From F1-60-MAGs149 sp037133755 (GTDB lineage: Bacteria > Actinomycetota > Thermoleophilia > Gaiellales > F1-60-MAGs149), in assembly GCA_037133755.1 (NCBI GenBank), contig JBAXNN010000007.1:46381-110380 (forward strand): a stretch of 64,000 bases of DNA, read 5' to 3'. A program made the translations under genes and the position numbers. Shown in pieces: positions 16,157 through 25,000 of the stretch. Each line of letters opens with the position of its first letter. Positions within the stretch are counted from its first letter, which is position 1. The notes beneath the pieces are model-generated. The model did not search any database, was not told the origin of the DNA, and was given only the letters and a program-made list of their open reading frames with translations.

Positions 16157-18490
16157 ATGGCAAAACGACGAATCGTTGAAATCGCGCGCGAGCGTGGGCT
16201 CGATCCCAATGAGGTCGCCCGCGTTCTCTTCGAGGCTGGCGTGCCGATTCAGCGGGACATGGTCGATGAGGTCGCCGCGGCGCGCGCGCTGGCTGGCTCC
16301 AAGCCCAAGCAGGCACCCACAAAGAAGAAGCCTGCCGCCGCCGCAAAGAAGCCCGCTGCCTCGGCCAAGGGTGCGGTTGAGGCCAAGCCGGTCGATCCGG
16401 CCGCTGCGCATCCCAACGCAATCAAGCCCGAGACCGTTGAGCCGCCCAAGAAGAAGGAAGAGGCCGCTCCTGCTGCGGCAGCTGGTGAGCGCCCCGCCCG
16501 CGATAGTCGCCCGCCCCGTCCGACCTCGGGTGGCAGCCGCTTCGCGCCGCCGCCGCCTCCGGGTGGGGCTCCCGCTGGCCGTGCGCGTCCTCAGCGTGGT
16601 GTGCCGCAGGGCAAGAAGCGTCGCGTCGTCATCGATTCGCAGGCAGCACGTGGTCCCCGCGAGCGCCCGCAGCGCGGTGGGCGCGGAGGTGGCGATCGTG
16701 AGGTCCGCGAGGAGAAGGTTGTCGTCCGTCCGACCGGACCGGTCACGGTGCCCAGTGGAGTCACGGTCAAGGAGTACGCGGAGAAGCTCGGTGTCTCCAC
16801 GGCCGAGATCATCAAGACGATGATGGGTCTCGGCGAGTTCGTGACCATCACGCAGTCTCTCACCGATGAGGCGATCGAGATTATCGCCGCCGAGTTTGAG
16901 CGCCCCGTCACGATCCAGAGCGCAGAGGAAGAGATCGATGACATCGTCATCGAAGACGATGTCGCCGACCTGAAGCCGCGCGCTCCCGTCATCACCGTCA
17001 TGGGCCATGTCGACCACGGCAAGACCACGCTGCTCGACGCGATTCGCAAAACCAGCGTCGTCGCAGGCGAGGCCGGTGGCATCACCCAGCACATCGGCGC
17101 GTACCAGGTCGACGTTGGCGATCGTCAGGTCACGTTCCTCGACACCCCGGGTCATGAGGCGTTCACCGCCCTGCGTGCCCGTGGCGCGAAGCTCACCGAT
17201 GTCGCAGTGCTCGTCGTCGCCGCCGACGACAGCGTGATGCCGCAGACGCTCGAGGCGATCGACCATGCGAAGGCCGCCGAGGTGCCGATCGTCGTCGCCG
17301 TCAACAAGATTGATAAGCCGGGTGCAAACCCGCAGAAGACCCGCCAGGATCTCGTCACGCACGGTCTTCAGCCTGAGGACTGGGGCGGCGACACGGTGTT
17401 CGTCGACGTCTCCGCCAAGGAGGGGACCGGCCTCGATCAGCTGCTCGAGATGCTGCTGCTGCAGGCCGATGTCCTCGAGCTCACGGCCAACCCCGACGCG
17501 CCGGCCTCCGGCCCGATCGTCGAATCGCGTCTCGATGTCGGCCGCGGCCCCGTCGCCACGATGCTCGTTCAGCGCGGCACGCTCAAGCAGGGCGATGCCG
17601 TTGTGGCTGGCGACGCCTGGGGCAAGGTTCGCGTCATGCTCGACGAGCACGGCATCAAGCTGGAGTCGGCTGGTCCGGCCGAGCCCGTCGAGATCGTCGG
17701 CTTCGACAAGCCGCCGCCGGCCGGCGAGGTCTGCCGTGTCGTCGATTCGGAGCGCGATGCGCGTCACCTCGCCCAGAAGCGCGCCGCGCGTCTGCGCGCC
17801 GAGGAGCTCTCGCGCCGCAGCCAGAAGTCGATCTCGCTCGAGGACCTCTTCAAGCAGGTTTCCGACGGCAAGGTGCGCGACCTCAACCTCGTCATCAAGG
17901 GCGACGTGCAGGGCTCTGTCGAGGCTGCCGTCTCCGAACTCGACAAGATCAAGAGCGAGGAAGTCGCCGTCCGCGTCATTCACACGGGCGTCGGTGGCAT
18001 CACCGAGTCCGACATCATGCTCGCTGCTGCCTCGAAGGCAATTGTCGTCGGCTTCAACGTCCGCCCGAACGCCGAGGCCAAGGTGCTCGCCGATCGCGAG
18101 GGCGTCGACATCCGCACCTACAAGGTCATCTACAAGCTGACCGAGGACATCGAGGCTGCGCTCGTCGGCATGCTCAGGCCGGACATCGTCGAGGAGATCA
18201 CGGGCACCGCCGAGGTGCGCCAGCTCTTCAAGGCCTCCAAGATCGGAACGATCGCCGGCTGCATGGTCACCAGCGGTCTGATCACGCGCGGCTCCAACGC
18301 CCGCGTCATCCGCGACGGCGTGATCACCTGGGATGGCGAGATCGACTCGATCCGCCACCTCAAGGACGAGGTCAAGGAGATCAAGGAGGGCTTCGAGTGC
18401 GGCATCGTGCTCAAGGGCTTCTCCGAGCTCGAAGAGGGCGACATCCTCGAGGGCTACATCTCCAAGTCCGTCGAGCGCACGGAGCTCTAG
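16157..18490 (+). CDS. infB: translation initiation factor IF-2
   Basis: This 777-residue IF-2 delivers fMet-tRNA to the 30S subunit and promotes subunit joining. The N-terminus is a Lys/Ala/Pro-rich low-complexity region (about 50-195). It is followed by the IF2-N helix repeats and the GTPase domain with GHVDHGKTT (283-291), DTPGHEAF, and NKIDKPGA for guanine recognition. Domains II-IV follow and end in the fMet-tRNA-binding C2 barrel. The short length compared with other actinobacterial IF-2 (often 900-1000 aa) reflects the brief N-terminal extension. It is the last gene of the rimP operon. Confidence 0.97.
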   Translation: MAKRRIVEIARERGLDPNEVARVLFEAGVPIQRDMVDEVAAARALAGSKPKQAPTKKKPAAAAKKPAASAKGAVEAKPVDPAAAHPNAIKPETVEPPKKKEEAAPAAAAGERPARDSRPPRPTSGGSRFAPPPPPGGAPAGRARPQRGVPQGKKRRVVIDSQAARGPRERPQRGGRGGGDREVREEKVVVRPTGPVTVPSGVTVKEYAEKLGVSTAEIIKTMMGLGEFVTITQSLTDEAIEIIAAEFERPVTIQSAEEEIDDIVIEDDVADLKPRAPVITVMGHVDHGKTTLLDAIRKTSVVAGEAGGITQHIGAYQVDVGDRQVTFLDTPGHEAFTALRARGAKLTDVAVLVVAADDSVMPQTLEAIDHAKAAEVPIVVAVNKIDKPGANPQKTRQDLVTHGLQPEDWGGDTVFVDVSAKEGTGLDQLLEMLLLQADVLELTANPDAPASGPIVESRLDVGRGPVATMLVQRGTLKQGDAVVAGDAWGKVRVMLDEHGIKLESAGPAEPVEIVGFDKPPPAGEVCRVVDSERDARHLAQKRAARLRAEELSRRSQKSISLEDLFKQVSDGKVRDLNLVIKGDVQGSVEAAVSELDKIKSEEVAVRVIHTGVGGITESDIMLAAASKAIVVGFNVRPNAEAKVLADREGVDIRTYKVIYKLTEDIEAALVGMLRPDIVEEITGTAEVRQLFKASKIGTIAGCMVTSGLITRGSNARVIRDGVITWDGEIDSIRHLKDEVKEIKEGFECGIVLKGFSELEEGDILEGYISKSVERTEL

Positions 18491-18499
18491 GCCCGGCAT

Positions 18500-19462
18500 A
18501 TGGCGCGGGAGTTCGAGCTCGCAGACCTCGGTGGGGGCGCGCATCGCATCACGATGCCGCTGCCGTGGGCGCTCGACCACACGCACTGCTACGCGCTCGA
18601 GGCACCCGAGGGCTGGACGATCATCGACACCGGTCTCGGCACACCGGGCACGGTACGCCGCTGGTCCGAGGCGCTCGAGCAGCTTGGCGATCCATCGATT
18701 CATCGCATCGTCATCACCCATTACCACCCCGATCACATCGGCTGTGGTGGGCTGCTCGCGGACCTCGTCCAGCCGAATGAGGTCGTGCAAGGGCGGCTCG
18801 ACGCCGCGCTGTCCCAGAACGCCTGGGTCGACATGGACATCGAGGGCGTCTACGACCACATGTTCGGGAACGGCATGTCGGCCGAGATGGCGCGCGAGGC
18901 TGCAGACGATGAGGGGGGGTCGCCGGTCACGATCCCCGAGCCGACGCACCTCGTCGACGAGGGCGACGTCGTCCGCATCGGTGACGAGGACTTTCGCATC
19001 CTCCATCTGCCGGGCCACGCCGATGGCCACATCGCGCTGCATGGCCAGACGACCGACCGCCTATTCGGAGGCGATGTGATCCTCGCGACGATCAGCCCGA
19101 ACGTCGGCCGCTGGGAAGACACGGACTTCGATCCACTTGGTCGGTACTTCGAGACCCTCGAACGTCTCGCCGAGCTCTCGCCTGCCGTCGTGCATGGCGG
19201 CCATCGCCAGCCGATCGAAGATGTGGCCGGTCGCGCCCGCGAGATCAGGGCCATGCACGACGAGCGACTCCTGATCGCCCACGGGGCACTCCAGAACGGT
19301 GCTGTTTCCGCGATGGACGTCGCCAGCGTCATCTGGCCGAACGGCCACGGCATGCATGAGCGCCGCTTCGCGCTCGTCGAGGCTCTCGCGCATCTCGAGC
19401 GCCTTGTCGCCGACGGCCGGGCCACGGTCTCGGACGACGGCTACCGCTTCGCCGCGGCCTAA
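18500..19462 (+). CDS. metallo-beta-lactamase-fold hydrolase
   Basis: This 320-residue MBL-fold enzyme carries the metal motif THYHPDHIG (H74, H76, D78, H79), a later LPGHADGH histidine and a GGD/HGGH pair in the C-terminal half. The extra C-terminal helical region (about 245-320) resembles the winged-helix-like tail of LACTB2 and related thioesterases or RNases. Candidates are glyoxalase II-like thioesterases, but the substrate is unknown. It starts 10 bases after infB and may be read through from that operon. A TAGGCC 6 bases upstream is a weak leaderless promoter. Confidence 0.87.
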   Translation: MAREFELADLGGGAHRITMPLPWALDHTHCYALEAPEGWTIIDTGLGTPGTVRRWSEALEQLGDPSIHRIVITHYHPDHIGCGGLLADLVQPNEVVQGRLDAALSQNAWVDMDIEGVYDHMFGNGMSAEMAREAADDEGGSPVTIPEPTHLVDEGDVVRIGDEDFRILHLPGHADGHIALHGQTTDRLFGGDVILATISPNVGRWEDTDFDPLGRYFETLERLAELSPAVVHGGHRQPIEDVAGRAREIRAMHDERLLIAHGALQNGAVSAMDVASVIWPNGHGMHERRFALVEALAHLERLVADGRATVSDDGYRFAAA

Positions 19463-19596
19463 GCGCTGCGAGCGCACAAGCGGCCTCACAGGCTGCTCTC
19501 AGGTCCTCAGAGATTCTTCATGGTCGCATCGCATCCTTGAGTGCGGAGGACGTCATGTCACTCCATCAACCACACACTCCAAGGAGGAGTTCTTCC

Positions 19597-20166
19597 ATGC
19601 ACCGCAAGCTCATCGCCCTTACGGCCGTCACCGCCAGCCTGATGGTTCCGGCGGCCTCGTTCGCACAGTCCAGCACGGCCCCGCAGGGCTCGACCTCGGC
19701 TGCGAGTTCCACCGCTCGTGTTGGCAATCACCCCAAGATCGACTTCGCGGCGATCGCCAAGGAGCTCGGTCTCGACACGACGGTGGTCCGCAAGGCGTTC
19801 CACGACAATCGCCCGCCCAAGACGGGTACGCGTCCCACCGCTGAGCAGCGCGCCGCGGCGATCGCTGCGACGGCCGCTCAGCTTGGCGTCTCGGTCGACA
19901 CGCTGAAGGATCTCGTCAGCGAGTACGGTGGTGCGCCTGCGAACGGAACCGCCACCAACGGCAAGAAGCCGCCGGCGCCGATCGCGGGTATTGCCGCCAA
20001 GCTCGGCATCGACGTCAGCGTCGTGCAGGCGGCCTTCGACGCCAATCGCCCGCCGGCTGGCGTCACGCCCACCACGGCTCAGCGTGAGGCCATCGCCAAT
20101 GCGATCGGCATCACCGGCGAGCAGCTGCACCAGATCGTGCAGGAGCTCAAGGCGTCGCAGTCCTAG
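19597..20166 (+). CDS. secreted protein with a duplicated helical domain
   Basis: This 189-residue protein has a signal peptide (1-23, ending ASFAQ) and a Ser/Thr-rich spacer. Two copies of one domain follow at about 53-110 and 131-186. Shared skeleton elements are the A-x-x-L-G-[LI]-D-x-x-V-V-x-x-A-F-x-x-N-R-P-P core, the P-T-x-x-Q-R stretch and the closing [GV]-[IV]-[ST]-x-x-x-L-x-x-[IL]-V helix. The predicted helices and NRPP turns suggest a small helical bundle. I do not recognise a named family. The exceptionally good Shine-Dalgarno AAGGAGGAG precedes the ATG, implying high expression. It ends at a strong terminator. Confidence 0.78.
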   Translation: MHRKLIALTAVTASLMVPAASFAQSSTAPQGSTSAASSTARVGNHPKIDFAAIAKELGLDTTVVRKAFHDNRPPKTGTRPTAEQRAAAIAATAAQLGVSVDTLKDLVSEYGGAPANGTATNGKKPPAPIAGIAAKLGIDVSVVQAAFDANRPPAGVTPTTAQREAIANAIGITGEQLHQIVQELKASQS

Positions 20167-20207
20167 CGACTGCTCGCCCGCGCCTCGCGGGGTCGTCAGT
20201 CCGCGAC

Positions 20208-20239
20208 GAGCGCTCCCCGGCTCCGGCCGGGGAGCGCTC
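20208..20239. terminator. bidirectional terminator-like hairpin
   Basis: A 14-bp perfect stem (20208-20221 with 20226-20239) and a 4-base loop lie between the convergent secreted-protein gene and ilvD. Only a short T-containing sequence (GCGTTCT) follows. It probably serves both transcripts. Confidence 0.7.
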
Positions 20240-20265
20240 CGCGTTCTGACCCAAGCAGGGGTGCC

Positions 20266-21933
20266 TCAGTCGAGGACGGCGCCGCTCGAAGCGGGGCCGA
20301 CGAGCTGGGCGTACTTGTGCAGTGCGCCACGCGTGTACTTCGGCGTGGGGCGCTGGTACTTCTTGCGGCGCTCTTCGAGCACGGCCTCATCGACCTCGAG
20401 GTCAAGGCGCAGCTCGGCGACGTTGATGTTGATGATGTCGCCCTCTTCCATCAGACCAATCGGGCCGCCCTCGACGCTCTCGGGGCAGACGTGGCCGATG
20501 CAGAAGCCGCGCGTGGCGCCACTGAAACGCCCGTCGGTGATCAGCGCGACGGTCTCGCCGAGACCAGCGCCCATCACCGCGCCGGTGACACCAAGCATTT
20601 CGCGCATGCCGGGGCCGCCGATCGGTCCCTCATCGCGGATGACGATGACATCGCCGTCGGTGATGCGCCCCTCGACGACCGCGTCCATCGCGGCTTCTTC
20701 GCCCGAGAACACGCGGGCGGGGCCGCGGAACTCGCGGATACCGGTTGACGCGACCTTGACGACGCCGCCTTCCGGCGCAGCCGTGCCGCGCAGGACGAGC
20801 AGGCCGCCGTCGGAGTGCACGGGATTCGAGAACGGTCGGACGATGGTGCCATCGGCACCAGGGGAGTCGGCAAGAGCCTCGGCCATCGTCTGGCCCGTCA
20901 CCGTCAGCGTGTCGCCGTGCAGATGGCCGGCATCGAGAAGCTCCTTGAGGATCGCCGGGACGCCGCCAACCTTGTCGAGATCGGCCATCACGTACTGGCC
21001 ACCCGGCTTGAGGTCCGCGATATGCGGCGTGCGTGCTGCGAGGCGATTGAAGTCGTCGAGCGTGAGGTCGACGCCGCACTCGTGCGCGATCGCCAGCAGA
21101 TGCAGGACGGCGTTCGTCGACCCGCCGCCGGCGTTGACCGCCATGATCGCGTTCTCGAAGGCCTTCTTGGTCATGATGCGGCGCGGCGTGAGCTCCTGCT
21201 CGACGGCCTGCACGGCAATCTGGCCAGCCTTCTGCGACCACTCGAGGCGGCGCGCATGCGTGGCGGGTGCGGAGGAAGAGCCGATCGGCGCCATGCCGAT
21301 GGCCTCGCCGATCGTCGCCATCGTATTGGCGGTGAACATGCCGCCGCACGACCCCGAACCGGGGCAGGCGACCTTCTCGAGCTCGAGCAGGTCTTCCTCG
21401 CTCATCGTGCCACGTGCCACCGCACCGACGGCCTCGAAGACGTCCTGGATATTGACGTCCTTGCCGCGGAACTTGCCGGGCATGATCGTGCCGCCGTAGA
21501 GGAAGCAGCCCGGGAGGTTCAGGCGGGCCATGCCCATCAGCATGCCCGGGAGGCTCTTGTCGCAGCCAGCGATCGTGACGGCGCCGTCGAAGCGCTCGGC
21601 GTGCATCACCAGTTCATAGGCGTCGGCGATGTTCTCGCGCGAGACGAGCGAGGCGCGCATGCCTTCATGGCCCATCGCGATACCGTCGGAGACGGCGATG
21701 GTGTTGAAGATCAGCGCGACTGCACCGGCGTCCTGGACGCCCTTCTGGGCCTCAATCGCGAGCTTGTCGAGGTGGTAGTTGCACGGCGTGACCTGATTCC
21801 ACGACGTTGCAACCGCCAACTGCGGCTTGGAGAAGTCCTCATCGGTGAGACCGACGGCACGGAGCATCGCGCGCGCGGGGGCGCGGCGGAAGCCCTTGGT
21901 GATCTCGTCGGAGGGGCGCTGGTTGTTGCTCAT
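20266..21933 (-). CDS. ilvD: dihydroxy-acid dehydratase
   Basis: This 555-residue IlvD dehydrates dihydroxy-isovalerate and dihydroxy-methylvalerate in valine and isoleucine synthesis. Iron-sulfur ligands are visible in AGCDKSLPG and CPGSGSCGGMFTANT, plus an N-terminal Cys (TPCNYH). The SDGR-like ITDGRFSGATRG segment closes the active site. The start at MSNNQRPSD matches the family N-terminus and lies 6 bases after a TACGAT hexamer. A longer start at 21960 would add nine residues and destroy this promoter. No other branched-chain gene is nearby. Confidence 0.96.
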   Translation of the reverse strand: MSNNQRPSDEITKGFRRAPARAMLRAVGLTDEDFSKPQLAVATSWNQVTPCNYHLDKLAIEAQKGVQDAGAVALIFNTIAVSDGIAMGHEGMRASLVSRENIADAYELVMHAERFDGAVTIAGCDKSLPGMLMGMARLNLPGCFLYGGTIMPGKFRGKDVNIQDVFEAVGAVARGTMSEEDLLELEKVACPGSGSCGGMFTANTMATIGEAIGMAPIGSSSAPATHARRLEWSQKAGQIAVQAVEQELTPRRIMTKKAFENAIMAVNAGGGSTNAVLHLLAIAHECGVDLTLDDFNRLAARTPHIADLKPGGQYVMADLDKVGGVPAILKELLDAGHLHGDTLTVTGQTMAEALADSPGADGTIVRPFSNPVHSDGGLLVLRGTAAPEGGVVKVASTGIREFRGPARVFSGEEAAMDAVVEGRITDGDVIVIRDEGPIGGPGMREMLGVTGAVMGAGLGETVALITDGRFSGATRGFCIGHVCPESVEGGPIGLMEEGDIININVAELRLDLEVDEAVLEERRKKYQRPTPKYTRGALHKYAQLVGPASSGAVLD

Positions 21934-21939
21934 GGCGGC

Positions 21940-21945
21940 ATCGTA
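21940..21945 (-). promoter_or_regulatory. -10 element TACGAT, leaderless
   Basis: TACGAT on the minus strand ends 6 bases before the ATG at 21933. It decides the choice of the shorter ilvD start. Confidence 0.5.
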
Positions 21946-22008
21946 ATGGGTTGTGGCCATTGAGCGGCGTGGTCGCGGTGAGGCTGGTGCGAGCTCATCG
22001 AACTACAC

Positions 22009-22025
22009 GGCACGAGGCGCGTGCC
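22009..22025 (-). terminator. weak hairpin after the giant gene
   Basis: GGCACG/CGTGCC with a 5-base loop lies 15 bases past the stop of the 2462-residue gene. No T-run follows, so it is a doubtful terminator. Confidence 0.3.
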
Positions 22026-22039
22026 ACACCAGCGGTGGC

Positions 22040-25000
22040 TTAGATCGAGAAGCCACCGATGCCGTTGATGTAGATGCTGAACTGTGGCGGGTACGTCCCG
22101 AGGTTGACGCTAATTCCGGTGTTGTACCAGCCCCAGTTGTCCCAACTGTCCCACCCGCCGTTGTAGCAGGTGCTGCAGCATGGAGAACCGACGTCTTGTG
22201 CGACCTGGCACGTCGTTCCCGTGACGCAGTTGCACTGGTACGGATTGGCAAACGCATTCCAGGCAGCGGACTGGATCTCGACGCTTTCCCCGGAGGAAAT
22301 CGTGAAATTCCCCGTACTCGAAATGCCGACGTACTCCGTATACGAGAAGCACCCTTGGTAAAGGACGCCCCCGACGTCCTGCGCGGATGAGCACCCGCTG
22401 CCCGAAGCGGAGGAAGAGGCACTGAAGCTGCCATCGGTGCCGATGGAGAACCACCCAAATTCGTAGCTGATGCCATACAGGTCGATCGAGCCGCTGGCGT
22501 CAAGATACGGGTCTCCGGTCTGCGTGCAGCTTGGCGAAGTGCAGTTCGACATGAAGAAGCTCATACCGAACCAGCCCGCGCCGTAGATGCCGATCGACCC
22601 ATTGACGCCGATGATGTATCCGGGGGTCGCGCCACTGTCGCTGGCATAGAACGCCACACCGGCGGAGAACGAGATGAGCGTTTCCGAGTAGGTGATCGTT
22701 GCTGTCAGCCCCACATCCGACGGCGTCTGCATGAGTGCGACGGTTGTACTTCCCATGTCGAACCCGCCGAGGTTCATGTCGGCCGAGGCGCTCGCGGCCG
22801 TTTGTGGGATCCCGCTCTGCACCGAGAAGCCCATGTCGAAGGTGAAGGTGTTCTCGCCGATCGCCAACGTCGAGATACCGGTCACGGCCATGCTGCCTGC
22901 GGTCTGCGTGGCCGTGATGGCCGCGTCAAAATCGAAGCCAGCAAGATTGAGCGTTCCTGTACCGGTAAACGAGAAGTCGTCGTTGGTGTCGAACGATCCC
23001 GCTACGCCTACGGTGGTGTTCGCGCTCTGTGGTGACAGGACAATTGCCGTGCTGACGGTCTCATATTCGTTGCCGCCGACATTGCCCACTGCGACGGAAC
23101 CCGTGGCAAGCAAACCGTAGAAGGTCATTCCTACGTTGTCGGCGGCAAACGAGAAGTCGCCGGCGCTTCCTGTTACGAGCTGTCCTTGATTGTTGGTGAC
23201 CTGCTCGGTACAACCAGAGGCGTAGACCATGGTGCCTTCGAGCGTGGCGGTGAAGACCGTGCTGAGGCTTATGTCGCCGCTGAACGCTACGCATTGGGGC
23301 GAGATGTCGAGCGTGGCCGGGTTGGCCTGCGAGCCGATCGTGAAGCCGGCGGCGGTCGTCATCACGACGCTGGCGCTCAGATCGAATGTGGAGTCGGAGG
23401 CGGTCCAGCTTACGTCGAAGCCGCCGTTTACCGTGGCTGTGGTGCCGAAGTTGAGATTGGCCGTGACATCGGCGGTGACGTCCTCCGCCACACCGTTGTC
23501 GATCGTCACATCGAACGTAGTGATGTCGACGCTGCTGCCCATGATGTTGAGATCACCCGATGCCGCAATGGACACGTTGTCGGCGGTGGGGCTCGATTGG
23601 ATCGTCGTCGTGAATTCGGCGTTCGAGAGTGAGAAGCCGTTGATGTTCAGTGATTGCGGTGATGCCACCGTGAGGCTGGCGTTGGTCGTCTGGGTGCCGC
23701 CGTTGTAGGAGAGAGCTCCGCTGAGATCGATGACGTCGCCGAAGATCGACAGGCCGCCGGCGAACGTCACGCTGTCTGCGTTCGTGCCGGTGTTGATCGA
23801 GACGCCGATCGTTGTCGATTGGAACTGCAGGTTGCCGCTCGTGCCCGGCGTCGTGAACGCACCGATGTTCGCCGTGCCGACGAAGACGGTGGGCGAGAGC
23901 GTCAGCGAAGCGGCGACATCGACCTCTGTGCCGAGCACGGTGCCGTCGAAGGCCATGGCGAAGCCGGGGGAGATAGTCACCTGCTGGCCATTGACGGTGC
24001 CGAGGCTGCAGCCGTCGGGAGCCGCGACGAACTCGAAGTACGTGGCTGTCATTGCCCCACCGCCGACGCTCAGGATCTGTTGCGTCCCCGTCGTGGAGCC
24101 GGCGGCGACCTCGAGGCAGGGAGTGTCGAGCGAGAGATCGGCGCCGACCGAGATCGGCACACCACCCGGGACGCCGAAAGCCTCGGTGATGGACGAGGGT
24201 AGGGTGCCCGAGGCGGCGAGAGCGATCGTCGGCGTCTCGGTGTCGAGATTGAAGCCGATGGCCACGTCGGCCTCGGTCACCGTAAGGCCCGTTGCGCCGA
24301 AGGCGTTCTGCCAGCCCGCGGAATCGAGCACAGCGAATGTGCCGGTAACCGTGTTGGTGGTGATGTCGTAGGAGAGATCCACCGACAGGCTCGGCGCGCT
24401 CGACGTGCCACCGCCGACGGAGGGCACGCTGAGCGCGCCGGTACCACCGGCGAAGACGGAGAAGCCGCTGGCGTTGTTCGACAGACCGAAGTTGAGGGTG
24501 GGTACCGAGACGTTCGAGCCGCCGGAGGGGATCGTGAAGCTGCCGGGGACGTCAATCGTGGCGTCGTAGAAGCCGGTGGTCGGATCGAGGACGATCGTGC
24601 CGAGCACGCTCGGCAACGTGACGCCGGTCATCTGGCCGAACCACGTGGGCGAGGCGAAGCCGCCGGCTACGGAGAAATTGCTCGCCGTCAACCCGAGAGT
24701 CTGGGAACCAAAGCCCTCGATCGTCGCGGTCATCGAGGCTGAGGTCAGCGTGGTGTACCCGAAGGCGGCGTTCGACTGCTGGCCGTTGCTACCGCCGCCA
24801 CTGCCTCCGCCACCGCCACTACCGCCGAGTGAGACGCCGTCAGGATCGAAGCCGCCGATGCTCACGCCCTGTGAGGTGATGTTCGAGGCGATCGTCGAGA
24901 AGCTGCCGAGCCCGCTGATGTTCATGCCGCCGACCGTGTTGATCGACCAACCCGACTCGGTCGAGCCGGTGAAGGTCGGTTGGCCGGTTGTGGGCGTGAC

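Noticed and set aside
16058..19042. Long antisense open frame (994 codons) opposite infB and its neighbour
   Set aside because: It lies wholly opposite genes with clear family motifs. Its translation is rich in Arg, Asp and Leu with no domain; such frames are expected in GC-rich coding DNA.
21934..22039. Riboswitch or leader-peptide attenuator before ilvD
   Set aside because: The promoter appears leaderless, with 6 bases between -10 and start, so there is no transcribed leader.
24780..24840. Gly/Ser-rich tract in the giant gene as a CRISPR or minisatellite
   Set aside because: It is a short in-frame poly-Gly coding stretch without repeat-spacer structure.
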